NCBI GenBank assembly: GCA_018343915.1
Contig: JABRWF010000007.1
Span: 3,472,001 to 3,536,000 of the forward strand
From: Agroathelia rolfsii
Taxonomy: Eukaryota; Basidiomycota; Agaricomycetes; Amylocorticiales; Amylocorticiaceae
Reading direction: 5' to 3'
Length of the DNA: 64,000 nucleotides
The translations under genes were made by a program, and so were the position numbers. Below the pieces are notes generated by a model, which was given only the letters and a program-made list of their open reading frames with translations, was not told where the DNA came from and searched no databases. Below, one piece after another: positions 13,553-25,373 of the stretch; position 1 is the first letter of the stretch; each line of letters starts with the position of its first letter.

Positions 13553-16500
13553 CTTGGGGCATGTTAGGAATCGTATGCTAGGCAAGACGACACTGTTCGC
13601 GCCCGGATTCGATCATGCTGGTATCTCGACACAGTCCGTGGTGGAAAAGCGCCTGTTCAAGTTGACGGGCCAGACGAGGCATGATCTCGGGAGAGAAAAG
13701 TTCTTGGGCACTGTTATGGACTGGAAGGATGAGTGAGCTCCTCCTTTCTTGTCTAGCTACGATTAATATTCTAAATGTTGTGCGTTTCAGGTACCAGGCG
13801 AGGATCACGAACCAGCTTAGACGTCTCGGAGGTAGTTATGACTGGGGTCGCGCTGCGTTCACGATGGATGAGGTGGGTATTAGAACTTTTCTACTCTAAA
13901 GTAATGACGATTTGACGCGGTCGGGTGTAGGTCCGCTACAAAGCCGTGATTGAAAACTTCTGCCGTCTACACGAGGAGGGCATCATCTACCGCGCCAACA
14001 GGCTCGTGAATTGGTGTGTGCGCTTGAACACGACCTTGTCCAACCTCGAGGTGTGCCTAGAATATTCCATATATACAACGGAACTGAGCTGCTAACAAGC
14101 TTTTTTCATTTTTCTTGAAATAGGTGGACCAGATCGAGATCAAGGGCCGTACACTGATGAACGTCCCCGGATACGACAAGAAGGAAAGGTTCGAGTTTGG
14201 TGTGCTCACATCGTTTGCGTATCCGATTGAGAACTCAGGTGTGTATTACAAGCACATATCCCATGGGCTGAAGAATCGGATTTATCTAACGCCTTTATTG
14301 CTTTTCGTGCATCGTGTAATAATCAGACGAACGCATCATCGTCGCAACGACCCGTCCAGAGACCATGCTCGGTGATACAGCTATCGCCGTCCACCCTGAC
14401 GATACTCGATACAAGGTCCGCGCTCCTTTACCAAAAGCATCAATCTTGTTTTCCTCACCACACTTTCCTTCTCATTCTTCCCCATGAACAGCACCTCCAC
14501 GGCAAATTTGCCGTCCACCCGTTCGTGAACCGCCGCATCCCGATCGTGACGGATGCGATCGCGGTCGACATGGCCTTTGGTACTGGCGCCGTCAAGATCA
14601 CGCCTGCGCACGACCCGAACGATTACGGTGTCGGCATGAGGCATAACCTCGAGTTTATCAGCTTGATGAACGATGATGGAACGTATAATGCTAATGCAGG
14701 GCGGTTCCAGGTGCGTTTCTCCTCGTTTCTCCTTTACATTTATTTACTTTCGGGATTGAGGGTACTGATGATTGGACTTTGGTTCTTTGGTAGGGTATGA
14801 AACGCTACCACGTCCGTAACGCGGTCGTCAAGGCTCTGCAGGACGAGGGACTGTTCATCGAAGCCAAGGACAACGAGATGCAGATCCCCGTGTGCAATAA
14901 ATCGGGCGATGTGATCGAACAAGTGCTCAAACCGCAATGGTGGGTGGATTGCAAGCCACTCGCAGAGGAAGCGCTCAAGGTACGGCGTCTCCCATCCATG
15001 CCTTCGTACAAAACACTCATAGATTTTCCTTTCTTTCTCTCTCTCTCTTTTTTTTCCCTTGCGCGGATCAACAGCGCACACGTGCCGGCGAGCTGGTCAT
15101 TACCCCCAAGCAATCCGAGGCCGAATGGTACCGCTGGCTGGAGACGATCCAGGATTGGTGTATCTCCCGCCAGCTGTGGTGGGGTCATCGGTGCCCGGCT
15201 TATTATGTCCGTCTTGAAGACGACAAGAGCAGTGTGAGTGCCTCTCCGTTTTGTTTCATCTTTTTATACGATGTTCTGATGCATAATTGAGCAGCAACGA
15301 GATGAATCGAAATGGGTCGTTGGGCGCTCGCTCGAGGAGGCTATGGAACGCGCGAAGAAGATCGCGGGTAGTGCCAAGTTTACGCTTGAGCAGGACGAGG
15401 ATGTGCTCGATACATGGTTCTCGTCTGCTCTTTGGCCGTTCTCGATTATGGGCTGGCCTGATAAGGTATAATTCCTTCTCTTATCACTAGACTGTAAATG
15501 GCAACAACATTCAATAACACGGACTTCACTTCAATAGACCCTCGACATGGACCGTTTCTACCCCACATCGATACTCGAAACTGGCTGGGACATCCTCTTC
15601 TTCTGGGTTGCGCGCATGGTCATGCTCGGCCTACGCCTGACCGGCGAAATGCCCTTCCAAGAAGTCCTCTGCCACGCCATGATCCGCGACGCGCACGGAC
15701 GCAAGATGAGCAAGTCCCTCGGGAACGTGATCGACCCGATCGATGTCATCCAAGGTTTGCCCCTCGAAGCGCTGCACGAAAAGCTGCACGAAGGCAACCT
15801 GGACGAAAAGGAAATCGCAAAGGCGAAACTGGGCCAGAAGAAGGACTTCCCGAAAGGTATTCCCCAATGTGGTACCGACGCATTGCGGTTCGCGCTGTGT
15901 GCCTACTCCGGTGGTGGACGCGATATCAATCTGGAGATCTTGCGCGTGGAGGGATACAGGAAGTTCTGCAATAAAATATTCAACGCGACCAAGTTTGCAA
16001 TGTTGAAGCTTGATGAGGAGTTTGTGCCTGAGCCGACTGCCAAGGTGTGCATATGCATTTGGTCATGTCATTGTGATTTCAACTACATTGCCTAATGCCG
16101 TGACTGTTTTATTAGCCCACTGGTCGGGAAAGTCTCGTGGAACGATGGATCCTGCATAAGCTCAACCTTGCCGCGGCCGAGATCAACAAGCAGCTCGAGG
16201 AGCGCAACTTTATGGCGGCTACGGGTGCGGCGTACAACTTCTGGCTCTATGAATTATGTGATGTCTACATCGTATGCGCCTGCTGCTTTTTTCGTCCTAT
16301 AACTTTTCATCTCACGAAAATATGATTTCTCCAGGAAGCAATGAAGCCCATGACAGACGCTTCCTCCACGCTCGAGACGCGCAAGTCGGCCCAGCAGACA
16401 CTCTATACGTGCTTGGACCACGGCCTGCGCCTGCTCCATCCGTTCATGCCGTTCGTCACCGAGGAACTGTGGCAGCGTCTGCCGCGTCGCCCGAATGACT

Positions 16501-17303
16501 CGACGCCGTCGATTATGTTGGCTAACTTCCCTGTTCATGTGAGTCCTGTTTTCGGGAGCATTTTCCAAGTTTTTTGATATAACGATTCTCCTTGAAAACA
16601 ATCAGGAGGAAACATTTGTGTTCTCGGAGGAAGAGAAAGACTTTGACTTGGCGTTCACGGCACTTAAGACCGGTCGCTCGCTCGCTGCATCGTACAACGT
16701 CCAGAGTGACATTCAATGTATGCCTTTTTCTTGTCTCGAAAATATCTTTTTGCGGCTCATGCTATGTTAATAGTCTTCATCCACACGCAAACCTCTCGCG
16801 AGAGGAAGTTGTTCCAGTCCCAGGCATCGACGATCGTAGCGCTCACAAAGGGTTGCAAGAAGGCAGATATCGTTGAGAACCTGAGCGAGATTCCCGAGGG
16901 CTGTGGTTCTGCTGTAGTCACGCCAACCGTTGCCGTGCATATTCTTGTCAAGGTCAGGAACACACACTCAAACTAAAGGCGATTTATAGCTGATTAGTTA
17001 TATCATGTGATGATTCATAGGGTCAGGTGGACATCGACGTCGAGCTGGCTAAAGCTGACAAGAAGCTTGATCTCGCGCGCATGAACCTCGCCAAGATCGT
17101 GAAGATTGAGAGCCAAGCGGATTATGCTGAGACTGTTCCTGCCAACGTGCAACTCCAGAATGAGGATAAGGTAAGAACTCCCTTCGTGAACACTTCCGAA
17201 AGTAGGATCAACTGATTCTTTTGTCCTTTTGCAGAGGAAAACGCTGGAAGCAGAAATTGCCAATTTGGAGCTATCAAAAGTCATGTTCTCTAAGCTCAAG
17301 TAA
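12725..17303 (+). CDS. VAS1: Valyl-tRNA synthetase
   Basis: Class I aminoacyl-tRNA synthetase charging tRNA-Val. After an N-terminal Thr/Ser/Pro segment ([20 protein letters not shown]) and a Lys/Glu-rich helix ([20 protein letters not shown]), the catalytic core starts at [19 protein letters not shown]. The HIGH motif is in [20 protein letters not shown] and the KMSKS motif in [17 protein letters not shown]. Editing-domain pieces ([18 protein letters not shown]) and the ValRS-type [13 protein letters not shown] are present. The anticodon-binding domain includes [16 protein letters not shown], and a C-terminal coiled coil ends [19 protein letters not shown]. There are more than fifteen short introns. 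In yeast one gene supplies both the cytosolic and the mitochondrial enzyme; whether that holds here cannot be seen. A 31-T run sits in one intron. No disruption was found. Confidence 0.92.
13520..13550 (+). repeat. Poly-T tract, 31 nt, in a ValRS intron
   Basis: An uninterrupted run of 31 T just upstream of the acceptor region of the intron following the HIGH exon (...SLIRW). It may act as an extended polypyrimidine tract, and its length is likely to vary between strains. Confidence 0.9.
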
Positions 17304-17496
17304 AGCCATATTCTGGGAAAGAAGATCCAAACTTGAAGCAATCATCTTTAGTACTCCTATTTTCTCCTCTTCTTTGTCACTTCTGGTTCACGTTGATAGT
17401 CGCAACGACACAGTGAGAGTACTTTCTGCGTTCATATTCTTACATTACATTAGATATACTTCAATACACTTGTTCTCTTTTTTTCTCTCATAATGT

Positions 17497-18005
17497 CTAC
17501 AGTTGCCGATGACGCAGGTCCCCAGCCATACTACCCAACTTGTTCGCATCTCCTTTGGCAATCTTGTGCTTCTCGCCAAGGAGCTGATCCCAGCCGACTT
17601 GCTCTTTGCCTGTGAGGGGAAAGCATGAAACTCAGTATCCTGTTCGCTCAAGGGGAGCTAATAGGGTACAAATGAACTCACTAAGGCCAAACTTCTGACG
17701 CATAGCATCGATTTCTTCTTCTTCCATATGATGCGCATATACTGTTCGGGAATGCTGTTAGGAAACAAGACCAAAACAGGTGGTTGTGCAACAGGGGCAT
17801 GATGGACTTACGTTTGACGAAGAAACGTAGGGTACGGGCCCGCAAGGGTGGGATGGCATAAATAACGGCGGCAGTGAGCTATTCCGTGTTTTTAGTTTGG
17901 AAAGTTCAGCAAGAAGACCGTGAAAGGGGCGCATACAATTAGAAGAATGATTAGGCCGCCTACGACCTCGGAGGCGTCTTTGAAGTACATTGTCCACGCT
18001 GCCAT
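17497..18005 (-). CDS. Small single-pass membrane protein, function unknown
   Basis: A four-exon model keeps phase and gives about 103 aa. It starts MAAWTMYFKDASEVVGG, runs into one hydrophobic segment (LIILLILTAAVIYAI) and then a basic stretch (PPLRARTLRFFVK). An acidic exon follows (YAHHMEEEEIDAMRQKFGL), then KEQVGWDQLLGEKHKIAK and a Lys/Arg-rich end ...GDLRHRQL. Exon boundaries are ATT|GTATGC, AAAC|GTAAGT and CTTA|GTGAGT, with acceptors AATAG, AACAG and CACAG. One transmembrane helix with a charged tail suggests an organelle or ER membrane accessory protein, but I do not recognise the family. The gene is tail-to-tail with valyl-tRNA synthetase (194 bp apart). Confidence 0.72.
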
Positions 18006-20101
18006 TTTTTGAGTGAGATGGTGGGTTCTAGAGTAAGTCGAGTTCTGGTCTAATGAGATATTATAGTAATGGGAGCTGAATGTGTGTGTTAGGTTGAGCA
18101 AAAGATTTTATGCCGTCCACTTATACTTGGATCAGTGGTGGATAGGGGACGCAATGTGATGTCAACATGACATCAAATCTTAGTAAACATGGTATTGAAG
18201 TTGTGCCCAGAGTACATTTATTTTCAAGAGTACTCATAGAGGCTACGCAAATTGAACACATGGATTATGCATGAATGTGGAGCGGGATTTTTAGTTGGAG
18301 TATGGTCTTTGCCACTCTGATGGTATCAATAGCGTCTGGACTGAATAGTTTGATGAAAATGTCATAATAGGGAGCCTCTTGGATTTTCTGATGCAATTTA
18401 ATGTAAGGCAATGAACAGAGGGGAACAGGAGGTGGTAGGGCCTGAGGAATTGACGTGATTGCAACTAAAGATACAGTGCTGAAGAATCGCTGATGTGTTA
18501 CAAGTTTATCACTACATATCACTGTTTGTAGGCTTCGAATTTGAATCCGAGTTACTGCCTCGCAGTTCCGAATCTGAGTTTTCTCTCCGAGCCGTCAGTA
18601 TTTCACTGGTTGCTTCACATAGCATGGCTTGAGTCGTTGCTCCATCTCTTTAAACGCTGCGCATAGCCGCAATTCTACTATACGGAACTTGGTCTTCGTT
18701 CATTATTATGCTTATTTGGCATCCTGAGCTACGTCAACGGGTATACTATAGTAGTCTATACAGACCAACTTTGCTGCCAGTAATACTCTTTTTTTCTTTC
18801 CCTTCCAAGTATTGGCTTGGCTACATCACGATGCGACACCATTCCGGGTTGCTATGCCTCAATACGGTTGGCAATAATCTAGATCACCGGCGTATCTCAA
18901 AAATGAACGCACCGCCAGTCCCATGCATAGGCATTCTGCTGTTGCTAGAGCCCAAATGTGTCTTTCTGGGTACGAGACGAGATATCTGAGAATGATGATA
19001 CCGTCTCTGTGGAGGCGCGACGTCATATATCAGAGCGTTTGATAGGAAAGATGCTTAAATTTTATTCAACGAACAATGTTTTAGCCCTATTCAAATCTGA
19101 AATATCAGAGGCGATGTCAGTGGATAGTTAGGGTCGTCGGGAACGAAACATGTGCCCATTGTCTGGTTCCATTAGCTATCTCGGAGTCTCGGACTATGCA
19201 CCGTTACAGGGATGCTGGATACTAGTACAAGCGACCTACACCGAAAACTTAAAATGCTTTGCTCCTAAACCAAGCAGCATTAATGTTTTAGTTTCTTGCA
19301 GACGGCATACGCAAAATCAAACATTCAAGCTATTGTCAAGGCTTCACGATAAAATATATTGTTCAACTCTCGTGGCTGGCCTAATGTTGTTTGATTGACA
19401 ACCCGTATCAGGAAATGCTGAAAAAATATGTCGATCCTGAGCCTCGGGTTGAGTTTACGTAGTCATATGCAGTCAATATAGTGCTACATCAGCTGATGGC
19501 ACTTTTATGTAGCACTATATGGGGCTATATAATCCCGAGCTTTGGGTCAGGTTCGACATAGATTTTTAGCATATCCTGCTGATGTGTCCCAGTCGGACAT
19601 ATGAGATGACGAAGTATTTTTTTCATCAGACCTCGAATTGTCCGCATGATGATTTCGACTCACTCACCCCCTAATTTAACCGAAAGTGCGGAGCACTTTC
19701 CGGTGGCGGCTGGGCTTGTAAACCTGAGGGGAAATAGAGGTGAGCAGCAGGGTGGGTGGGTCCCACCTTCTCTCGCTAATCGCTTCCCTTCTTGCTGGCA
19801 GCCAGGCTACGATAACCAAAGGAAGAAGGTAAATGTTTGAGGGTGGGTCAAAAAGAGTAAGCTGAGCGGACGAGTGTGGTGGCGAGAGACGGGTCGCTCT
19901 CTAGCACGCATTTGCCCCCGCCGCATATACCAGAGACACCGCTTAATGCCAGCGTCTCTTGGCAAAAAGCACTCATTTTGGCGAACCTGCTGTTGGATTC
20001 TGAATTTAAGTAAGGGCGTCGATGGCTCAGGCTCTGAAACGCCGTTTTAGCTCGCATCCTTACGAGTATACTGAAAACACACAAAGACACACCCAGCCAC
20101 T
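18006..20101. other. Gene-poor AT-rich region
   Basis: About 2.1 kb between the small membrane-protein gene and the first membrane-array gene. It contains one inverted-repeat element (19421-19576, listed separately). Open frames are short and lack splice-consistent extension. No gene is supported. Confidence 0.5.
19421..19576. mobile_element. MITE-like inverted-repeat element, family 2, copy 1
   Basis: Left end reads ATGCTGAAAAAATATGTCGA followed by TCCTGAGCC; right end reads GGTCAGGTTCGACATAGATT followed by TTTAGCAT, its imperfect reverse complement. The interior holds a second palindromic region around TAGTGCTACATCAGCTGATG. No coding capacity. A second copy lies in inverted orientation at 48685-48863. 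Confidence 0.6.
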
Positions 20102-22078
20102 ATGTCAGCGGAAGGTTTGTTAGGTCCGCTGGAAATTGCGGTTCTGCTGTCATGCATGTATGTATTCTGCTTAGACAGCCGTGCATAGGAGAACTTTAAT
20201 TATGACATACTTTCAAAATACCAGAATATTTGGCGTCACATGCCTGCAATGCTACCTGTATTTTGTTGGCCACTCTACTAATGACTCGGTTTCTCTCAAG
20301 TCTCTCGTAGGTCTTAACTTAGTAGGAGCGACCACGATCCATTGAATCTCATTTTTTGAACATTAATAAGGTTACTGTCTTGATGTACTGTTCTTGATTT
20401 TGATCGGAAAGGTCCACCTCTGATAAGATTCAAATTGCTTAGGATATTGGAAACATTTCAGACGGCGTTCATATGTCATATGCTATATTCCTATACCGTT
20501 AGTTCCTTTGGTGATACAAAAACCTTTTCTATTGTATTATGGCAAGTACTAATTATCTCCTATGACTCAAAAGCCAATAATGAATATATTATAGGAGCTT
20601 TCTAGTGGGAAGATTGCATCTTTATAACTATTGTATGAGTTCTCTAATTTCAAGAATTTATCATAATCGCAGCTTCAACGCATCGTGTCCGTGAGTTACC
20701 GTGTGGAGTTACTTGAAGAAATATGCTGCACAGTGTGCACTAATCTTTCGACAGTCTCTTTCATCTACTATCACACAGTGGTAAGACTTCAAGCTACGTC
20801 GCTCTTTACCACATCCTTGATGTTAACATATCATTCTCCGTCAGTTTCTTGACTATACGTATATATCATCGTGAGACTCCAGGAAATTTCACTTCTTTGT
20901 TGCGAATAAACGGGTTAATTTTGTATTATAGTTAATGGCCATCGTCCTCGTATACCAATCATCATTGTAACTTTCATTTTCATTGTCTATTTTACAAGCT
21001 ATGCTGACAGCTTAACAGGCAACCATTTCCATATGTATTTTGAGTGAGTGTGACCACAAGCTTAGCTTCCGGCGCTTATTATACTTATAGTGACAGTTTT
21101 CACGATAGGTATGCTTCTAAACAATCGATTTCCCAAGTACTGAGTATGAGTTATCGCACAAGGTTTCACAATCAAAGCGTAAGAAATCTTACTCTGGTGA
21201 TACCATCAACTAATAATTCCATGACGAAAGCTTCTGTATGCCAAAACCGTTTACTAATGAACAGAACGTTCTGTTCACTGTGAGCCCATAATATATGCAT
21301 ATTTTATGCGGATCGAGTTTTACTTTCATTGTGTAGCACCTTGGCAGTCTTGGAACATTATTCATACTGATTTGCGACATAATTATCACAACTAGTACAA
21401 TTCGCCACCTTCAACATAGTCGAGCACAAACTATTGGGTTGGTTTATATTGCACAACATGATGTAATGGCTAATATTGTTTATCTTATTCTAGTGCAGAA
21501 CGAGCGATTTCGATGATAATCAGATACACTCTGAGCACTGGTACTCCTCTTGAGCGCACTGCTCATGTTTGACTGGAACTGACAGGTTCGATATTTAGGG
21601 CTTTTGACGACGTACGAATTATTCAATCCTTCACTCACATTCTCATGCTCAACAAGGGCGCCAAAGAATATTTGCTTTGATGACCAGTATTGTGGTAAGT
21701 ATATTATGGCATACATCTACTGAAGTACTACGGCCAATTTAGAATCACTTAGTTTCTAGTACAACACGAAGTCTTCACCTACACTCCTTTCGATTTTGTA
21801 CTCTCTCGACGTGAGTTCCCTCCTACCTTCATTTTTCACGAGTCTCAATTTCTCAAATGCATCACATAGTATATGTATGTTCTCTGATATCGATGTAAGA
21901 CCATTGAATTGTTTTTATTGCATCTTATTGACTATGAATTGCTAGACTGAATACCCGAACAACGGTGCAAAAAGAGTTTACTCCACTTGGTCGTCACGGT
22001 ACAGGGACTAACAACGATATTTTCACCTCAATTGGCTTTGAATTATCCGTAATCGCGACCACGAATGATCATGTTTAG
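20102..22078 (+). CDS. Multi-pass membrane protein, DUF6534-like, array copy A
   Basis: Many-exon gene whose exons give hydrophobic segments in the order of the agaricomycete DUF6534 family (about seven membrane helices; no known substrate). Exon 1 reads MSAEGLLGPLEIAVLLSCM; exon 2 RIFGVTCLQCYLYFVGHSTN; later exons contain VLMILETFQTAFICHMLYSY, an 18-nt microexon LQRIVS (20673-20690), SLSSTITQW, FLTIRIYHR and VNGHRPRIPIIIVTF. The last exon is LNTRTTVQKEF...IFTSIGFELSVIA, ending at TAG 22076-22078. One intron uses a GC donor (exon end at 20541, then GCAAGT). Introns are about 50-150 bp. Splice phases agree with copies B and C for the exons I followed, so I call it a gene and not a relic, though I could not verify every exon. 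Family naming is from memory of the typical pattern. Confidence 0.6.
20673..20690 (+). other. 18-nt microexon, array copy A
   Basis: CTTCAACGCATCGTGTCC between TCGCAG and GTGAGT, encoding LQRIVS. Equivalent 18-nt exons occur in the other five array genes: 23931-23948, 27780-27797, and on the minus strand 47625-47608, 50980-50963 and 55332-55315. Confidence 0.7.
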
Positions 22079-23338
22079 ATTTAGCGGATTTTATTGAAAT
22101 ATTTGCTTATAAAAGATAATTGTAGATGAGGTGATGGCGTTGCTTTTTCTCACCTCTACGACGTTGACACTAGGATTTATCTATGGACCGTATCATTACT
22201 ACTGGATTTTTGGTGTACTACAAGCTATATCTAATTACAAAGTGTAGAAAGCTAGTATATGTGAGTATACGAGACATAAACAATCAAACTGTTTCTAAAT
22301 GTGATAGAAAGCTAGTCTTATAAGTGGACTAATACTCTTCGATTTTTCTTCTATGTTATAGGTGAAAGCAAGAGGCTGATGATTTGAGGACAAGCCTACT
22401 CCAGATCAACCAATGGGTAACATCTTCGACCACTACAATTGTAACATGTACTGACTACGATATTCTTTAATTGCTGGCAACGTTGACAGTGTCGCTTAGG
22501 AATCGATCAATAAGTAACAGTAAATACTACTAGTAGCACCCTAGCGTAAGCTAAAACACTAGCTTGAAACATTACTCGGTTCTTGGCGACTGCGGATATG
22601 TAGTACTAGGTTATATTCTATATAAACAATTACTCTTCGTGCTTGTAAGTGAGTCATACCCTAAATTTCATATTAATACTCAAGGACTCGATTTTGAATC
22701 AGATAAGGACGTGGGAAAACTTTAGTAGACCTTTTTCGGAAAATCAACTCTTCATGGCCTAATTTGCCCAGTAATTTTGGCCAAAAAAATGTCCGAAACC
22801 GAAAAAGGTCCCCTATTGCTCGCCGGATTCGCTCAAATTTGTCCGGCTACACGTAACTTTCCAAAACATGGAAATGTAGGCCTCCAGGAGTCGATTTGTC
22901 GCAGCATACGACTCTTCCAAAAAAAAGAAAAAAAAAGACGTGACACGTGACGCCTTTCGGCCTTGTGGAGCTTTATTCGTCCGATTTTCCCGATAGACCC
23001 TGCGCAAAATCCTCCTAATTTTGGCCTTAATTTGTCTGTTTTCCCGGGTCCTATTAGATACCGTCTGCGACACAGGAGTGACTCGATCCGTCCCTACCGG
23101 ATTTGTAAGACGGCTTTCTTTTCCCCAGATTGCAAGTGTTTTGAATGGTGTCTCACTTGGCAGCTACTAGTACTTCCGAAGTCGGACCTGGTTTGGATGG
23201 GATGGCTCGGGGTAGTTGTTATGTCGTGGTTGCTTTTAACCTAGTTCAACTCGTTTAAGTTGTCGCTTTATCTGGTCCTCTTCACCCTTCCATCTAAAAT
23301 ATTCTGAAAGATTCAGTATGCGCGGATACATAACTCCG
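22079..23338. other. Intergenic region between array copies A and B
   Basis: No gene supported. It contains a short perfect inverted repeat with 12-nt arms (22728-22739 and 22799-22810, GACCTTTTTCGG / CCGAAAAAGGTC) and an A-rich run at 22919-22937. Presumed 3' flank of copy A and promoter of copy B. Confidence 0.45.
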
Positions 23339-25373
23339 ATGTCAATGGAGTCGTTGGTAGCACCACTAGAAATTGGAGTTGTAACATCGACTGCGTATGC
23401 TTTTTCCTTTTTTTTTTTTTGTGCTTTGGGCGTCATCTGTCATGATATATCCCTCAACTTTAAACTTTTAAACTTCCAGAATTTTTGGTGTCACATTTCT
23501 GCAATGTTGCATGTATTACATTGAACACTCAACGAATGACCCGGTTTTCTTAAAATGTCTCGTAAGCTTGCCCGAGTCCAATAACAGTATCTTGGTTAAT
23601 AATTGACTTTTATCCTATCCCAGGTTGCCGGCTTGATGTAATTAGTGTTCGTTGAATAATATATGAATTCCTCTCTAATCAAAACATTTTAGGGCACTGG
23701 AAACACTTCATGAAGTGTTAATTGGCAATCTTCTTTATTTTTACTCCGTGAAGTCATTCAAACATCCGGAGATCCAAAACCGAACCCCGTGGTGGGTGTA
23801 TTCTTGTTTTCTTATAATTTCCTCATCCGTTGATATTGATCGCCTCTGGGTCTCCGTAGGAGCTTTTCTGTGAGAGAAATACGAACCACAATGATTGGAC
23901 TAGTATATCTAAGCGTATTTCCTTCTATAGGGTCAAATCATTGTTTCAGTGAGTCTTCACATTATGATAAACATCCACAGTAATACACATTCTAAGAGAT
24001 TGAACAAGGTTCTCTTGAGTACCATTACTCAGTGGTAAGCTTTGAATAGGTTTCATTACTATGATGAATGCAATGAACAAGACCCCACAGTTTTTTTGCT
24101 ATGCGTATTTACTATCGTAAGTTAAAATTCTCGTTCGTCATCTTCGCCAACAATGATATGATGAATCGATTGTGCTTTGTTACAGTTAATGGTCGTCGTC
24201 GTTTCCTCCCGGTCACAATTGTAATTTTTTTGACTGTTATGATATGGCATTTTATTAACGATCAAATAGGTGGTTATAGCTATGTTTCTGCTAGGTGAGT
24301 GGTCGATTAGCAGCGGTGTGTGTTCCGAGAGCTAAGCTCATATCGGTTTCAACGACAGTGTTCGCGTCATGTATGCACATTCGTCGCTACTATTAGTTGT
24401 TGATTATCTCTGACAACCAGGTCAAACAGCCATTTCCCTCATGAGGTAAGTCATAACATCCATGACACTGTCAGCAGGGGTAAAGAAATGTCTATTTTTT
24501 CAGTGCAATAGCAACAAAGCCTTATACGTCAATAGAAAGTGTTCTCATCGCCGTAAGTGATTTCTATCAATTGCTTCATAGTACCCATCGTAATTTCTCG
24601 TATAGAATGCCGGAAGTGTGAGGATGTTCGTTACAACTACTTGTGATATGATGATCACAATAAGTACTATCTATTATCTTCGAAAGAGCAGGACACCACT
24701 TGCTAAGTATGTTCCATCACCCAAATAACTTTCAAGCTTATATTTTTCATTTCAAATATTTAGGACAAAGCGTGTTATCAATAAGCTTATTAGATACACT
24801 TTGAACACGGGTATGAAGCCTTGAAATTCTTCAATGGGACGGGAAATTAAGCCTTTTATTGCACATGGATAGGGCTTCTTACCATGTAATTTATTCATTT
24901 CTTCTATTAAACTAGAATGACAATTGGGATCATTTTCCCCCTCAGGATTTTTGCTTTGATTACCGGTATTGTGGTAAGCATATACGGTCATCGCTCTGAG
25001 AAAGGTTGAAAAAACACAATGATGCGCAGTTATTGATAGAAACGGATTTATATACTTACACTCCTTTCTATTTTATCACGACCCGATGTAAGCGTTAATT
25101 TCTTCGCTCGACTTTGTGACTATGGCCTAATCAATCGTTTACAGTATATGCCTGCTCTCTTATTTCGATGTAAGCTCATTTGCATTCTGATTTTTTTTTT
25201 TTTTTTTTTTACTGATTTTATTCTATTGCAGACTTAATTCTCGGACATCAATGCAGAAGGAATTCATCGACGTTACTCGCAGCACTGAGAATACCCACGT
25301 TATACTCACTTCTGTCGGCTTTGATTTGTACTCAAATACATACAATCATCCTAATCAAACCCGGCTTACTTAG
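23339..25373 (+). CDS. Multi-pass membrane protein, DUF6534-like, array copy B
   Basis: Same architecture as copies A and C. Exon 1 is MSMESLVAPLEIGVVTSTA. Exon 2 is RIFGVTFLQCCMYYIEHSTN. The helix exon reads LMALETLHEVLIGNLLYFYS, the 18-nt microexon GQIIVS (23931-23948), then VLLSTITQW, FFAMRIYYR and VNGRRRFLPVTIVIFLTVMI. A late exon is SVRMFVTTTCDMMITISTIY followed by YLRKSRTPLAK and KRVINKLIRYTLNTG. The final exon is LNSRTSMQKEFIDVT...HVILTSVGFDLYSN, stop TAG 25371-25373. Expected to be a membrane protein of unknown role. The exon after WSF (near 23862) differs most from the other copies (WSFSVREIRTTMI), so a small indel there is possible. Confidence 0.58.

Noticed and set aside
15498..16006. 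Long alternative plus-strand frames
   Set aside because: Shadows of the GC-rich valyl-tRNA synthetase exon that carries the KMSKS motif.
20102..25373. Array copies A and B as pseudogenes because of stops after VLMY/VAGLM
   Set aside because: The stops fall in introns once the donor at TTGAT|GTACTG or TTGAT|GTAATT is used; the next exon then continues in frame in all three plus-strand copies.
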